Positions 35,392-44,608 of a DNA stretch of 64,000 nt are shown here, one piece after another (positions within the stretch are counted from its first letter, which is position 1; each line of letters begins with the position of its first letter). A program made the translations under genes and the position numbers. The notes beneath the pieces are model-generated. The model was not told where the DNA came from. It did not search any database and saw only the letters and a program-made list of their open reading frames with translations. Source of the DNA: Mameliella sp. CS4 (GTDB lineage: Bacteria > Pseudomonadota > Alphaproteobacteria > Rhodobacterales > Rhodobacteraceae); contig NZ_JAHXRQ010000002.1 of NCBI RefSeq assembly GCF_019392335.1, positions 186,001-250,000 on the forward strand, read 5' to 3'.

Positions 35392-37317
35392 TCAGGCCCG
35401 CTTGTCCAGGACCGCGGCGCCAAGCGTGTCCAGAACCTTTGCCTCGATATCCTCGGCGTTCAATCTGGCGACCGCGTACATGTCGCGCGGGCTGGCCTGG
35501 TCGATAAAGATGTCGGGCAGGACCATCGAACGGTACTTGAGCCCGGTGTCAAAGACACCTTCCTCTGCCAGCAGCTGCGCAACATGGCTGCCAAAGCCGC
35601 CAATGGCGCCTTCCTCGATGGTGATCAGTGCGTCATGGTCCCGCGCCAGGCCCAGGATCAAGTCCCTGTCCAGCGGCTTGGCAAAGCGCGCATCCGCCAC
35701 GGTGGGAGAAACTCCGCGCGCCTCCAGTGCTTCGCAGGCCTCCAGCACCTCTTTCAGCCGGGTGCCAAAGGACAGGATCGCCACGCCCTTGCCTTTGCGG
35801 ATCATCCGGCCCTTGCCGATTTCCAGCACCTCGCCGCGCTCCGGCATCTCGACGCCCATGCCTTCACCGCGCGGATAGCGGAAGGCGATGGGACCGCTGT
35901 CATGCGCCGCGGCCGTGGCGACCATGTGTTTCAGTTCGGCCTCGTCCGCCGCCGCCATGACGACAAAGCCCGGCAGGTTAGCCAGGTAGGCCACGTCATA
36001 GCTGCCCGCATGTGTTGCCCCGTCGGCCCCGACCAAGCCCGCACGATCGATGGCAAAGCGCACCGGCAGCCGCTGGATCGCGACGTCGTGCACCACCTGG
36101 TCATACCCCCGCTGCAGGAAGGTCGAATAGATCGCGCAGAAGGGCCGCATGCCCCCCGCCGCCAGTCCGGCGGAGAAAGTCACGCCATGCTGTTCCGCGA
36201 TGCCCACGTCAAAGCAGCGCGAGGGATAGCGTTCGGCGAAAAGATCCAGCCCGGTGCCATCGGGCATCGCCGCCGTCACCGCACAGATGCGCGGGTCCTC
36301 GGCGGCTTGCTGCAACAGCGCTTCGGCAAAAACCTTGGTGTAGGAGGGCGCGTTTGACGGCGCCTTTTTCTGCTTGCCCGTGACCACGTCGAACTTGGCC
36401 CGGGCGTGGCCCTTGTCGGGGGCATGTTCGGCGTGGGAATAGCCCTTGCCCTTCTTGGTCAGCACATGCAGCAGGATCGGCCCGGTCGCCCGCTGGCGCA
36501 CGGTGCGCAGCACCGGCAGCAGCTGGTGCAGGTCGTGCCCGTCCAGCGGCCCAAGGTAAGAAAACCCCAACTCCTCAAACAGGGTGCCGCCCACGGTCAT
36601 GCCCTTGAGCATCTCCTTGGCGCGCTTGGCCCCCTCGCGGAAGGGTTCCGGAAGCATCGACACCGCGCCCTTGGCGGCGGCCTTGAGGTCCTGGAACGGG
36701 GCCTCGGCATAGAGGCGGCTGAGATAGGATGACAGTGCGCCGGTCGGCGGCGCGATGCTCATCTCGTTGTCGTTCAGGATCACGATCAGCCGCTTGCCCA
36801 GATGCCCGGCGTTGTTCATCGCCTCGAAGGCCATGCCGGCGCTCATGGCGCCATCGCCGATCACCGCGATCGCGTCGCCGTGGCCAGTGTCGCAGACGCC
36901 GCCCAGATCGCGCGCCACGGCAAAGCCGAGTGCCGCGGAAATCGAGGTCGAGCTATGGGCCGCGCCGAAGGGATCGTAGGGCGACTCGGACCGCTTGGTG
37001 AAGCCCGACAGCCCATCCTTCTGGCGCAGAGTGGACATCCGCTCGCGCCGCCCGGTCAGGATCTTGTGCGGGTAACACTGGTGACTGACGTCCCAGATGA
37101 TCTTGTCCCGGGGCGTGTCGAATATCGCGTGCAACGCCACCGTCAGTTCGATCACGCCCAGGCCCGCGCCCAGGTGGCCGCCGGTCTCAGAGACGGCCGC
37201 GATCGTCTCGGCCCGCAGTTCTTCGGCCAGCTGTTCCAGCTCGGCATCGGAGAAATGCTTGAGATCGGCCGGGCCTTGGACGCGGTCGAGCAATGGGGTC
37301 TGGGGCCGGTCGCTCAT
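35392..37317 (-). CDS. dxs: 1-deoxy-D-xylulose-5-phosphate synthase
   Basis: A 641-residue thiamine-diphosphate enzyme that condenses pyruvate and glyceraldehyde-3-phosphate, the entry step of the MEP isoprenoid pathway. The ThDP motif [18 protein letters not shown], the [14 protein letters not shown] block ([13 protein letters not shown]), the [10 protein letters not shown] pyrimidine-domain block and the transketolase C-terminal domain are complete. The ATG at 37317 gives the family N-terminus; the frame is open to 37395. It lies directly downstream of ispA, so both work in isoprenoid supply. Confidence 0.97.
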   Translation of the reverse strand: MSDRPQTPLLDRVQGPADLKHFSDAELEQLAEELRAETIAAVSETGGHLGAGLGVIELTVALHAIFDTPRDKIIWDVSHQCYPHKILTGRRERMSTLRQKDGLSGFTKRSESPYDPFGAAHSSTSISAALGFAVARDLGGVCDTGHGDAIAVIGDGAMSAGMAFEAMNNAGHLGKRLIVILNDNEMSIAPPTGALSSYLSRLYAEAPFQDLKAAAKGAVSMLPEPFREGAKRAKEMLKGMTVGGTLFEELGFSYLGPLDGHDLHQLLPVLRTVRQRATGPILLHVLTKKGKGYSHAEHAPDKGHARAKFDVVTGKQKKAPSNAPSYTKVFAEALLQQAAEDPRICAVTAAMPDGTGLDLFAERYPSRCFDVGIAEQHGVTFSAGLAAGGMRPFCAIYSTFLQRGYDQVVHDVAIQRLPVRFAIDRAGLVGADGATHAGSYDVAYLANLPGFVVMAAADEAELKHMVATAAAHDSGPIAFRYPRGEGMGVEMPERGEVLEIGKGRMIRKGKGVAILSFGTRLKEVLEACEALEARGVSPTVADARFAKPLDRDLILGLARDHDALITIEEGAIGGFGSHVAQLLAEEGVFDTGLKYRSMVLPDIFIDQASPRDMYAVARLNAEDIEAKVLDTLGAAVLDKRA

Positions 37318-37333
37318 GGCGCCCTCCGTCTGG

Positions 37334-38206
37334 TCAGGTCCGGCGCGAGATAACGAAGCGCGCGGCGTCCTGCAAGTTTCCAGCTTCGCTGCCATACACA
37401 GATAGGCAGTCGCAGGCCTCTGTCACAAGGGATTCGGCGCGGCGTTTCGCCCCGTCCATCCCCAGAAGGCTGACAAAAGTGGCCTTGCCGCGACCCGCGT
37501 CCTTGCCGACGGCCTTGCCCATCTGGGCGGCGTCGCCCTCGACGTCCAGGATGTCGTCGGCGATCTGGAAGGCCAGTCCAAGCGCCCGGGCATAGCTGGT
37601 CAGGGGCGCGATGTCGGCCCGCGCCATTCGCGCGCCGGCCTCTGCCGACCAGCCGAACAGTGCGCCGGTCTTGCCCGCCTGCAGCGCGGTGATCTGGTCC
37701 AGGTCCAGAGGCGTGTCCGCCTGTTCCGCCGCCATGTCCAGCGCCTGGCCCAGCACCATGCCGCGTGCCCCCGCCGCACGGGCCAGGCTGAGCGAGAGGT
37801 CGGCGCGCACCACGGCGTCCGGATGGCAGTCCTCACGGGCCACCAGTTCGAACCCAAGGCTCTGCAGCGCATCCCCCGCCAGCACGGCGGTCGCCTCGTC
37901 CCACTTGCGATGAACCGTCGGCATCCCGCGCCGCAGGTCGTCGTCATCCATGCAGGGCAGGTCGTCATGCACCAGGCTGTAGGCATGGATCGCCTCGATG
38001 GCGCAGGCGGGCCAGATCGACCGCGCGGGCGCGATGCCATGAATGCGCGCGCCTTCCAGCACCAGGTAGCCGCGCAGGCGCTTGCCGCCCGAGGCCGCAT
38101 AGCTCATTGCCCGGATCACCGGCAGGTCGCCCGACTCCGACAGGACGTGCCGCAGATGATCCTCGATTGTCCGGGCCGCCTCTGCCAGCCCGTCCGGAAA
38201 CCCCAT
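37334..38206 (-). CDS. ispA: Farnesyl (polyprenyl) diphosphate synthase
   Basis: A 290-residue trans-prenyltransferase that condenses IPP with allylic diphosphates to make C15 chains for quinones, carotenoids and undecaprenol. The first aspartate-rich motif is [14 protein letters not shown] (about 81-94), the KRLRGYL block precedes it, and the second motif is [12 protein letters not shown]. The start overlaps the xseB stop. It lies between xseB and dxs in the usual alphaproteobacterial order. Confidence 0.95.
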   Translation of the reverse strand: MGFPDGLAEAARTIEDHLRHVLSESGDLPVIRAMSYAASGGKRLRGYLVLEGARIHGIAPARSIWPACAIEAIHAYSLVHDDLPCMDDDDLRRGMPTVHRKWDEATAVLAGDALQSLGFELVAREDCHPDAVVRADLSLSLARAAGARGMVLGQALDMAAEQADTPLDLDQITALQAGKTGALFGWSAEAGARMARADIAPLTSYARALGLAFQIADDILDVEGDAAQMGKAVGKDAGRGKATFVSLLGMDGAKRRAESLVTEACDCLSVYGSEAGNLQDAARFVISRRT

Positions 38207-38448
38207 CAGAGCCCCTCGACCGGCTTCGTCCCCACAGGGTTGCCGTCGCCGTCCAGCGTGATGGCCGCCACCTTTTCCTCGGCGTCCTTCAGCTTGTCCT
38301 CGCAGCGTTTCTTCAATTGCGCGCCGCGCTCGTACAGCGAAATGGACTCTTCCAGCGCCACGTCGCCGCGTTCCAGCAGGCCCACGACCTTTTCCAGCTC
38401 GGCCATTGCCTGTTCGAAACTCATTTCCTCGACCGGGGTCTCGCTCAT
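38206..38448 (-). CDS. xseB: Exodeoxyribonuclease VII small subunit
   Basis: An 80-residue protein. FEQAMAELEKVVGLLERGDVALEESISLYERGAQL is the family signature (residues 10-45). It partners XseA in degrading single-stranded DNA. Its stop touches the start of ispA and its start overlaps the HDAC-family gene stop by four bases (ATGA), so the three genes are coupled. Confidence 0.95.
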   Translation of the reverse strand: MSETPVEEMSFEQAMAELEKVVGLLERGDVALEESISLYERGAQLKKRCEDKLKDAEEKVAAITLDGDGNPVGTKPVEGL

Positions 38449-39368
38449 CTGCCCGCCTCCATCAGTATCTCCACATGCGCCTTGCCGCTGTCGCTGAGCG
38501 CGCCAAGGTCATAGCCCCCTTCGAGGCAGGACACCACGCGTCCGCCACATTCATCCGCCGCCAGCGCGCACAATTCGCGCGTGATCCAGCGGAAATCCTC
38601 GACCGTCCATTCCAACTGCGCCAGCGGATCGTCCCGATGCGCGTCGAATCCGGCAGAGATGATCAACAGCTCGGGCCGGAAGGCGCGCAGCCGCGACAAT
38701 GCAGGGGCCCAGGCCGCGCGCATCTCGGCGCCACCCGACCCCGGCGGCAGCGGCAGGTTCTGCACGTTGTCATGGGCGCCGCGTTCCTCCGCGCTGCCCG
38801 TCCCGGGCCAGAGCGGCATCTGGTGCGAGCCGATGAACAGCGTGCGCGCCTCGTCCCACAGCAGGTCCTGAGTGCCGTTGCCATGGTGCACGTCGAAATC
38901 CACGACGGCAACCCGGCTCAACCCATGCGCCTCCAGCGCGTGTTTGGCCGCAATCGCCACGTTGCCGAAGAAGCAAAACCCCATCGGGGTCTCGCGCTCG
39001 GCGTGGTGGCCCGGCGGTCGCATGGCGCAAAAGGCATTGTCCACCTCGCCGCCCAGCACCGCGTCCACCGCCGCAACAGCGGCCCCGGCCGCCCGCGAAG
39101 CAGCGCGGAAGGACCCCGGCGACATCCAGGTGTCGGCGTCCAGCTGGTTGCGCCCGCTGTCCGGCACGCCGCCGCGAATCCGGTCGATGTAACGCTGCGG
39201 GTGGCACAGCCGCAGCTGCGCCTCCTCCACTTCGGGCGCGGCGCGGCGATCCAGGTCCAGCCCGGCCAGAGCGTGCAGCAGGTGTTCGATCCGCGCCACC
39301 CGTTCCGGGTGCCCCTCGGGCGTCACGTGATCCAGCGCATCCGCATGGGTGAAAAGTGCCGTCGCCAT
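38445..39368 (-). CDS. Histone deacetylase-family amidohydrolase
   Basis: A 307-residue class II HDAC-like zinc hydrolase. The active-site blocks RPPGHHAE, VDFDVHHGNGTQD and ISAGFDAH are intact, supporting catalysis. Bacterial members deacetylate polyamines or small acetylated amines and proteins. It is the first gene of the xseB-ispA-dxs operon, a common order in Rhodobacteraceae. Confidence 0.92.
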   Translation of the reverse strand: MATALFTHADALDHVTPEGHPERVARIEHLLHALAGLDLDRRAAPEVEEAQLRLCHPQRYIDRIRGGVPDSGRNQLDADTWMSPGSFRAASRAAGAAVAAVDAVLGGEVDNAFCAMRPPGHHAERETPMGFCFFGNVAIAAKHALEAHGLSRVAVVDFDVHHGNGTQDLLWDEARTLFIGSHQMPLWPGTGSAEERGAHDNVQNLPLPPGSGGAEMRAAWAPALSRLRAFRPELLIISAGFDAHRDDPLAQLEWTVEDFRWITRELCALAADECGGRVVSCLEGGYDLGALSDSGKAHVEILMEAGR

Positions 39369-39468
39369 CGCGCGCCCCCTGTTTCTTCTCTCTAAAAATA
39401 CTCAGAAACGCGCCCAGAGGGCGCGACTCCGCCCGACCAAACCGCGAAACGCCCGGGGCCGCAACCCG

Positions 39469-40170
39469 TCAGTCGGGCGCCAGCATGTATCCCGCGCCGC
39501 GCACCGTCTGCAGGTAGCGCGGCTGTTTCGGATCGGCCTCCAGCTTGCGCCGCAGCCGCGTGATCTGCACGTCGACCGCGCGTTCCTGCGCCTGGCCCTT
39601 GTCGCGGCCCAGTTCCTCGACCAGTTTCGCGCGGCTCAGCGCCTCGCCCGGACGGGCCGAAAAGATCCGCATCAGCTGGCTTTCGGTCGCGGTCAGGCGC
39701 ACCATCTCCTCGCCCTGCCACATCTCGCCGCGCTCGATGTCATAGCGGAAATCGCCCAGCGTCAGCAGCTTGGGCGCGCTGTCCTCGGCGCTAGGTTCGG
39801 GCATCCGCCGCAGGATCGCATTGATCCGCAGGAGCAGTTCCTTGGGCTCGAAGGGCTTGGCGAGGTAGTCGTCGGCCCCGGCCTCCAGCCCCTTGATGCG
39901 ATCCTCGGTTTCCGACCGGGCGGTCAGCAGCAGGATCGGCGTCTGCGAGGTTTCGCGGATACTCTGTGTCAGGCTGACGCCGTCTTCGCCGGGCATCATC
40001 ACATCCAGGATGATCATGTCGAAATCCAGTCCCGACAGCAGCCGCCGGGCGTGCGCCGCATCGCGGGCCGCCGTCACCAGAAACCCGTTGCGCACCAGGA
40101 ACTTCTGCAACAGCCCCCGGATGCGTTCGTCGTCGTCCACGATGAGCAGATGCGCGTCGTTCTCGGTCAT
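39469..40170 (-). CDS. petR: Response regulator PetR-like
   Basis: A 233-residue OmpR-type regulator: receiver (about 5-120, Asp12-Asp13-Asp14, phospho-acceptor Asp56 in MIILDVMMPGEDG, Lys in AKPFEPKE) and winged-helix domain (ERAVDVQITRLRRKLE, VRGAGYML). The ATGA overlap with the upstream MarR-family gene is the petP-petR arrangement of Rhodobacter, where PetR is needed for cytochrome bc1 gene expression and growth. The symbol is assigned from synteny and length. Confidence 0.85.
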   Translation of the reverse strand: MTENDAHLLIVDDDERIRGLLQKFLVRNGFLVTAARDAAHARRLLSGLDFDMIILDVMMPGEDGVSLTQSIRETSQTPILLLTARSETEDRIKGLEAGADDYLAKPFEPKELLLRINAILRRMPEPSAEDSAPKLLTLGDFRYDIERGEMWQGEEMVRLTATESQLMRIFSARPGEALSRAKLVEELGRDKGQAQERAVDVQITRLRRKLEADPKQPRYLQTVRGAGYMLAPD

Positions 40171-40670
40171 CCCCGGCCTCCCCTCAGCTTGTGATACTGC
40201 CGCCGCATCTCGGGGTCCATCATTGCCTCCAGCACGCGGCGAAAGCCCGCGACGGCCTCGGGGCCGGCATCGCGAAAGGCGGCGCGCATCCGGGTCCGCT
40301 GGGCGTCCGACAGCTCGCGTTCCAGCGCCTCGCCGGCTTCGGTCAGGTACAGGTGACGTTCCCGTTTGTCGGTACGACCGACCTGGCTTTCGACAAGGCC
40401 ATCCTCGATCAGGGTGCGCAAGACACGGTTCAGCGATTGTTTCGTCACGCCCAGGATGGTCAAGAGGTTGTTCACCGTCGTGCCGGGCGCGGTATGGATG
40501 AAATGCAGCGCCCGGTGATGCGCGCGGCCATAGCTGAGCCCGTCCAGAATCCGGTCGGGATCGGCGGTAAAGCCCCTGTAGGCAAAGAACATCGCCTCCG
40601 CACCCTGTCGCAACTGCTCGTCGGTAAGGAAAAGCAGGGTCTCACCCTGCGGGCTGCGCCCCTCTGACAT
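40167..40670 (-). CDS. petP: MarR-family regulator PetP-like
   Basis: A 167-residue winged-helix protein: an N-terminal helical region, the DNA-binding part TKQSLNRVLRTLIEDGLV followed by the wing VGRTDKRERHLYLT, and a C-terminal dimer helix. Its start is ATG at 40670. It overlaps the petR start by four bases, as in other petPR pairs. In Rhodobacter capsulatus PetP acts with PetR in controlling cytochrome bc1 genes. There is no peroxide-sensing cysteine as in OhrR. Confidence 0.85.
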   Translation of the reverse strand: MSEGRSPQGETLLFLTDEQLRQGAEAMFFAYRGFTADPDRILDGLSYGRAHHRALHFIHTAPGTTVNNLLTILGVTKQSLNRVLRTLIEDGLVESQVGRTDKRERHLYLTEAGEALERELSDAQRTRMRAAFRDAGPEAVAGFRRVLEAMMDPEMRRQYHKLRGGRG

Positions 40671-40834
40671 GATTTCTGCCCCTCCTGGTTTTTGGGCATT
40701 TTAAGTCAGCCTTGTTGACATTCCAAGAGTCAACTGGTAGCGAGTCGCAGATTTAGCGCAACTTTATGTCCACTCCGGACGCTTTTCGCGCAACAATCGA
40801 AAATTTTGGCCCGCTGCACATGAGGAGAGAGAAG

Positions 40835-41707
40835 ATGGCAGATGGAGCATATGACGATCGCGACGGCAAGATCTGGCTGGATGGTCAGATGGTGGACTGG
40901 CGGGCGGCAAATGTGCACGTACTGACCCACGGGCTGCACTATGCCAGCTCTGTCTTCGAGGGCGAGCGCTGCTACAACGGCAAGATCTTCCTGTCCCGCA
41001 AGCATTCGGAGCGGTTGCATTTCTCGGCCCGCGAGCTGGACTTTGAAATCCCCTACACCGTCGATGAGATCGAGGCGGCCAAGGTGGCCGTCCTGGCGGC
41101 CAACGGGCTGACCGACGCCTACGTCCGGGCGGTGGCCTGGCGTGGCGCGGGGCCGGACATGGGGGTCGCGTCGGCGCGCAACCCGGTTCGCCTGGCCATC
41201 GCAGCCTGGTCCTGGGGCAACTACTATGGCGACGCCAAGATGAAGGGTGCCAAGCTCGACATCTCCAAGTGGAAGCGGCCTTCGCCCGAGACGATCCCGG
41301 TGCATGCCAAGGCCGCCGGTCTTTACATGATCTGCACCACGTCGAAACACGCGGCCGAGGCCAAGGGCTGTTCCGACGCGCTGTTCATGGATTACCGCGG
41401 CTACGTGGCCGAGGCGACCGGCGCCAACATCTTCTTCGTCAAGGACGGAGAGGTGCACACGCCCAAGCCCGACTGCTTCCTCAACGGTCTGACCCGTCAA
41501 ACCGTCATCAGCATGTTGCAGGATCGCCAGATCAAGGTGCATGAACGCCACATCATGCCCGAAGAGATGGAAGGCTTTGAGCAGTGCTGGCTGACCGGCA
41601 CCGCCGCCGAGGTCACGCCCGTGGGCCAGATCGGCGATTTCAACTTCGAGGTGGGCGCCATGACGCGCGAGATCTCGGAAAGCTATGAGAAGCTGGTGCG
41701 CAGCTGA
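40835..41707 (+). CDS. ilvE: Branched-chain amino acid aminotransferase
   Basis: A 290-residue PLP-dependent class IV aminotransferase that makes and breaks Val, Leu and Ile. HGLHYASSVFEGERCY near the N-terminus, YYGDAKMKGAKLD, and the C-terminal LTGTAAEVTPV are typical. The upstream frame reaches 40766, but AGGAGAG before the ATG at 40835 fixes the start and gives a normal length. A terminator follows at 41738. Confidence 0.95.
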   Translation: MADGAYDDRDGKIWLDGQMVDWRAANVHVLTHGLHYASSVFEGERCYNGKIFLSRKHSERLHFSARELDFEIPYTVDEIEAAKVAVLAANGLTDAYVRAVAWRGAGPDMGVASARNPVRLAIAAWSWGNYYGDAKMKGAKLDISKWKRPSPETIPVHAKAAGLYMICTTSKHAAEAKGCSDALFMDYRGYVAEATGANIFFVKDGEVHTPKPDCFLNGLTRQTVISMLQDRQIKVHERHIMPEEMEGFEQCWLTGTAAEVTPVGQIGDFNFEVGAMTREISESYEKLVRS

Positions 41708-41737
41708 GCTGCGCCAGGCAGTTCGGACATGAATTTG

Positions 41738-41763
41738 CGGCGCCCCGAAGGGGGCGCCGTTTT
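41738..41763 (+). terminator. Terminator of ilvE
   Basis: CGGCGCCCC (41738-41746) pairs with GGGGCGCCG (41751-41759) around GAAG, followed by TTTT. It ends where the minus-strand ExoD gene stops. Confidence 0.8.
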
Positions 41764-42386
41764 CATATCAGGCCCGACCAGATCGAGGCGAGGATCAGTA
41801 CCAGCACGCCCGCCTGCACATAGCCGGCCAGCAGGTAGATCCCGTCGCGGGTCATCACCCCGAACATCATCATCGATACGGCCCCGGCAAAGAAAGAGGT
41901 CACGAAGGGCAAGAGTTCCAGGATCGGCCAGGAGATCGCGATCAGGGTCACGGCGGCAAAGGTAAAGGGCCGCAGGGCGCGCGAACTCAGCAGCCGCAGC
42001 CGCCCGCTGCTGTGCCGGTCCATCCAGCCCGCAGGCCGGCTGAGCCAGTTGATCGCGCGGTTCATCTTTCGCGCGCTGATGCTGCGGCGGCGGAGGAACT
42101 TCGGCAGCCAGAGATGACGCCGCCCCAACAGCGCCTGTACCGAAACCAGGATGGTGATCAGCGCCCCCAAGGTGGGCGTCCCGGGAATGCCCGAAATGGG
42201 CGAGACAAGCACGATAGCCACCACGAGGATAACCGCCACAAAGGACTGGTCGCCGACGCGGCTGAGGACCGTCTCGACAGAGATCCGCTCGGCGCCGTCT
42301 TCGGGGCGCATCGCCTCAAGCAGGTCGCCCAAGCTTTGCGGATTGCGCACCGTTTCGGGGTCCGGCGCCTCTTGGGCGTCCTTCAT
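41763..42386 (-). CDS. Exopolysaccharide synthesis protein, ExoD family
   Basis: A 207-residue membrane protein with about four hydrophobic segments. ISPISGIPGTPTLGALITILVSVQALLGR in the middle and LWLPKFLRRRSI are the ExoD family features (given here as key residues). The Rhizobium exoD product affects succinoglycan output and alkaline tolerance. The gene overlaps the SDR-like gene by four bases, so the two share an mRNA. Confidence 0.85.
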   Translation of the reverse strand: MKDAQEAPDPETVRNPQSLGDLLEAMRPEDGAERISVETVLSRVGDQSFVAVILVVAIVLVSPISGIPGTPTLGALITILVSVQALLGRRHLWLPKFLRRRSISARKMNRAINWLSRPAGWMDRHSSGRLRLLSSRALRPFTFAAVTLIAISWPILELLPFVTSFFAGAVSMMMFGVMTRDGIYLLAGYVQAGVLVLILASIWSGLI

Positions 42387-43249
42387 CCTCCGGACGCCTG
42401 TTCGGCGGCAAGAATGGCCGCCAGCGCGCTCCGGTAATCGGGATAGCGCAGGGTCACGCCCAGTTCCTCCTTGATGCGTGCGTTACAGACGCGCTTGCTT
42501 TCGCCGTAGAAACTGCGTGCCATCGGGCTGAGGTCCGCTTCTTCAAAGGGGACTTCGGGCGGGATCGGCATCCCCAGCATCTCGGCGGCGCAGGCGATCA
42601 CATCCTGCGGGGGGGCCGGGGCATTGTCGCACAGGTTGTAGGCCGCGCCGGGATTGGGCCGCGCGATGGAGGTCCGCAGGACCTGCGCGATGTCCTCGAC
42701 ATGGATGCGCGAAAAGACCTGGTTCGGCTTGATGATGCGGCGCGCGGTGCCCTTGCGCAGCTTGGCAAAGGGGCCGCGACCGGGGCCATAGATTCCGGCA
42801 AGACGGAAGATATGCAGCGGCAGGCCGGGCACGGCGGCCCAGGCGGTCTCTGCCTCGACCCGCAATTGCCCGCGCCGCGTGGCCGGGTCGAGCGGCGTGT
42901 CCTCTGTCACCCATCCGCCCCGATGGTCGCCGTAGACCCCGGTTGTCGACAGGTAGCCGGCCCATTCGATGTCAGGCGCGCGCGCCGCGATGGCGGGGCC
43001 CGCCAGCCGCAGCGCCGGGTCGCCCTCGGCGTCGGGGGCGGCGGACATCAACAGGTGCGTCGCGCGGTCCAGCGCCTCTGACACGCTGTCCTCCTGCCAG
43101 AGGATCGGTGTCACGCCCGTGGCGCGCATGGCCTCCAGCTTGGCCGGATCGCGAGTCGTGCCGATCACCTCCCAGCCTTCGGACAGGAGAAGCGGCGCCA
43201 GCGCCCGCGCGGAATATCCGTGGCCAAGAGAGAGCAGGGTCTTTGTCAT
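42383..43249 (-). CDS. NAD(P)-binding epimerase/reductase (YeeZ-like)
   Basis: A 288-residue atypical short-chain dehydrogenase fold. The N-terminal dinucleotide motif is LGHGYSARAL and the catalytic YxxxK is absent, the pattern of the YeeZ/NmrA-like sub-group, with GYLSTTGVYGDHRGGWV and IFRLAGIYGPGRGP in the body. The substrate is unknown. It is the first gene of the pair with ExoD and divergent from the lytic transglycosylase gene. Confidence 0.85.
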   Translation of the reverse strand: MTKTLLSLGHGYSARALAPLLLSEGWEVIGTTRDPAKLEAMRATGVTPILWQEDSVSEALDRATHLLMSAAPDAEGDPALRLAGPAIAARAPDIEWAGYLSTTGVYGDHRGGWVTEDTPLDPATRRGQLRVEAETAWAAVPGLPLHIFRLAGIYGPGRGPFAKLRKGTARRIIKPNQVFSRIHVEDIAQVLRTSIARPNPGAAYNLCDNAPAPPQDVIACAAEMLGMPIPPEVPFEEADLSPMARSFYGESKRVCNARIKEELGVTLRYPDYRSALAAILAAEQASGG

Positions 43250-43269
43250 GCGCCCTAGGTGGCGCCGCG

Positions 43270-43295
43270 CGCGTCAAGATGCAAGTCTTGACGCG
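43270..43295. promoter_or_regulatory. 26-bp perfect palindrome between divergent genes
   Basis: CGCGTCAAGA (43270-43279) and TCTTGACGCG (43286-43295) form perfect 10-bp arms around TGCAAG. Both arms contain TTGACG, a good -35 hexamer, facing outward. The palindrome lies between the SDR-like gene and the lytic transglycosylase gene, so it may be a shared operator or promoter core. Function is inferred from symmetry alone. Confidence 0.4.
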
Positions 43296-43434
43296 ATGTC
43301 GCGGACGGTGGGGCGGTTGGCGCAGGGCTGCCGATCTGCTGTACCATGGCGGGCTTTTGCCGACGCCGCGCCAGCGGACTCGCGCAGGGCCTGACAGCGC
43401 GCTAGGACAGCGCGCACCTTTCGGAGATACTCGC

Positions 43435-43914
43435 ATGCTGGCCCGTCGTCTGTTTCTCTTGTCGGCTCTTGCCGCAGTCGCCGCCTGTTCCACCGGGCGG
43501 CGCGAACCCGCCGAGGCCGGTCCCGCACAGGGCGCCATCCCCCTGCATCCGAACGAAACGCCGCAGTTGCGCGCCAAGATCAACCGCTGGGCCGATCACT
43601 ACGAGCTGCCCCGGGGGCTGGTGCATCGGCTGGCCATCCGTGAAAGCACCCACAATCCCGCCGCGCGGGCCGGACCCTATTGGGGCCTCTTGCAGATCCT
43701 GCCCCAGACCGCCCGCTCGATGGGGTTCCAGGGCAAGAACAGCGATCTTCTGGATGCGGACACCAACCTGAAATACGGCCTGAAGTACCTCAAGGGCGCT
43801 TATATCGTGGCGGATGGGGACTGGGACAACTCGATCAAGTGGTACGCGCGGGGCTATTACTACGAGGCCAAGCGCAAGGGCCTGCTGTATGAAACCGGGT
43901 TGCGGACGCGCTGA
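43435..43914 (+). CDS. Lytic transglycosylase-like lipoprotein (SLT domain)
   Basis: A 159-residue exported protein. The N-terminal signal ends in the lipobox AVAAC (Cys18), so it is probably a lipoprotein. The SLT domain (about 45-150) has the catalytic Glu in AIRESTHNP (~70), GPYWGLLQI and the PQTARSMGF block, and the C-terminal NSIKWYARGYYYEAKR region. Such enzymes cleave the glycan strand of peptidoglycan to 1,6-anhydroMurNAc ends. It is a small, single-domain member. Confidence 0.87.
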   Translation: MLARRLFLLSALAAVAACSTGRREPAEAGPAQGAIPLHPNETPQLRAKINRWADHYELPRGLVHRLAIRESTHNPAARAGPYWGLLQILPQTARSMGFQGKNSDLLDADTNLKYGLKYLKGAYIVADGDWDNSIKWYARGYYYEAKRKGLLYETGLRTR

Positions 43915-43964
43915 ACCGCCCGGCACTGGACAGCGTGGGGGTGGCGCGACTAGGCTCTGACCCC

Positions 43965-44591
43965 ATGCAGGACGATCCCGATCTGGAAGCGGCCTACGCG
44001 CTGCAAACCCCCGACGACAACCGCAGGCTCTACGCCGAGTGGGCTACGACCTATGACGACGAATTCGCCGTGGACATGGATTACATGCTGCCGCTGCACG
44101 TGGCAGAGGCCTTTGCCTCTGTGGGCGGGCAGGGGCCTGTGATCGACCTGGGCGCCGGAACCGGCCTCTTGGGCGCGGCGCTGAAAACCTGCGGTATCGG
44201 CCCGGTGGACGCCACCGACCTCTCGCAAGAGATGCTGGATGTCGCCGGGGCAAAGGGGCTCTATGCGCGGCTGTTCGCCGGCAACCTGCTGGAGCGTCTG
44301 CCGGTGGATGACGGGGCCTATGCAGGTGCGGCCAGTTCGGGCACCTTTACCCACGGCCACGTCGGGCCCGACGCGCTGGAAGAGGTGCTGCGCGTCGTGC
44401 GCCCGGGCGGTGTCGTGGCGCTGTCGATCAACGCCGAACACTGGGAGGCCAAGGGCTATGACGCCCGCCTTGCGGAACTGGGTCCGCGGATTGCCGATCT
44501 CGCGGTGCGCGAGGTCCGCATCTACGGGCCGGAAGCCTCCGGCCCGCATGCGCGGGATCTCAGCCGGGTGGTGACCTTCACCCGGGCCTGA
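43965..44591 (+). CDS. Class I SAM-dependent methyltransferase
   Basis: A 208-residue methyltransferase with a Rossmann core: motif I VIDLGAGTGLLGAAL (about 58-72), DATDLSQEML and later RVVRPGGVVALSIN. Type 11-like members methylate small molecules, but the substrate is unknown. The ATG at 43965 is chosen; an upstream GTG (43935) in the same frame is possible and neither has a strong ribosome binding site. Confidence 0.85.
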   Translation: MQDDPDLEAAYALQTPDDNRRLYAEWATTYDDEFAVDMDYMLPLHVAEAFASVGGQGPVIDLGAGTGLLGAALKTCGIGPVDATDLSQEMLDVAGAKGLYARLFAGNLLERLPVDDGAYAGAASSGTFTHGHVGPDALEEVLRVVRPGGVVALSINAEHWEAKGYDARLAELGPRIADLAVREVRIYGPEASGPHARDLSRVVTFTRA

Positions 44592-44608
44592 ACAGCCGGA
44601 TCTGACAA

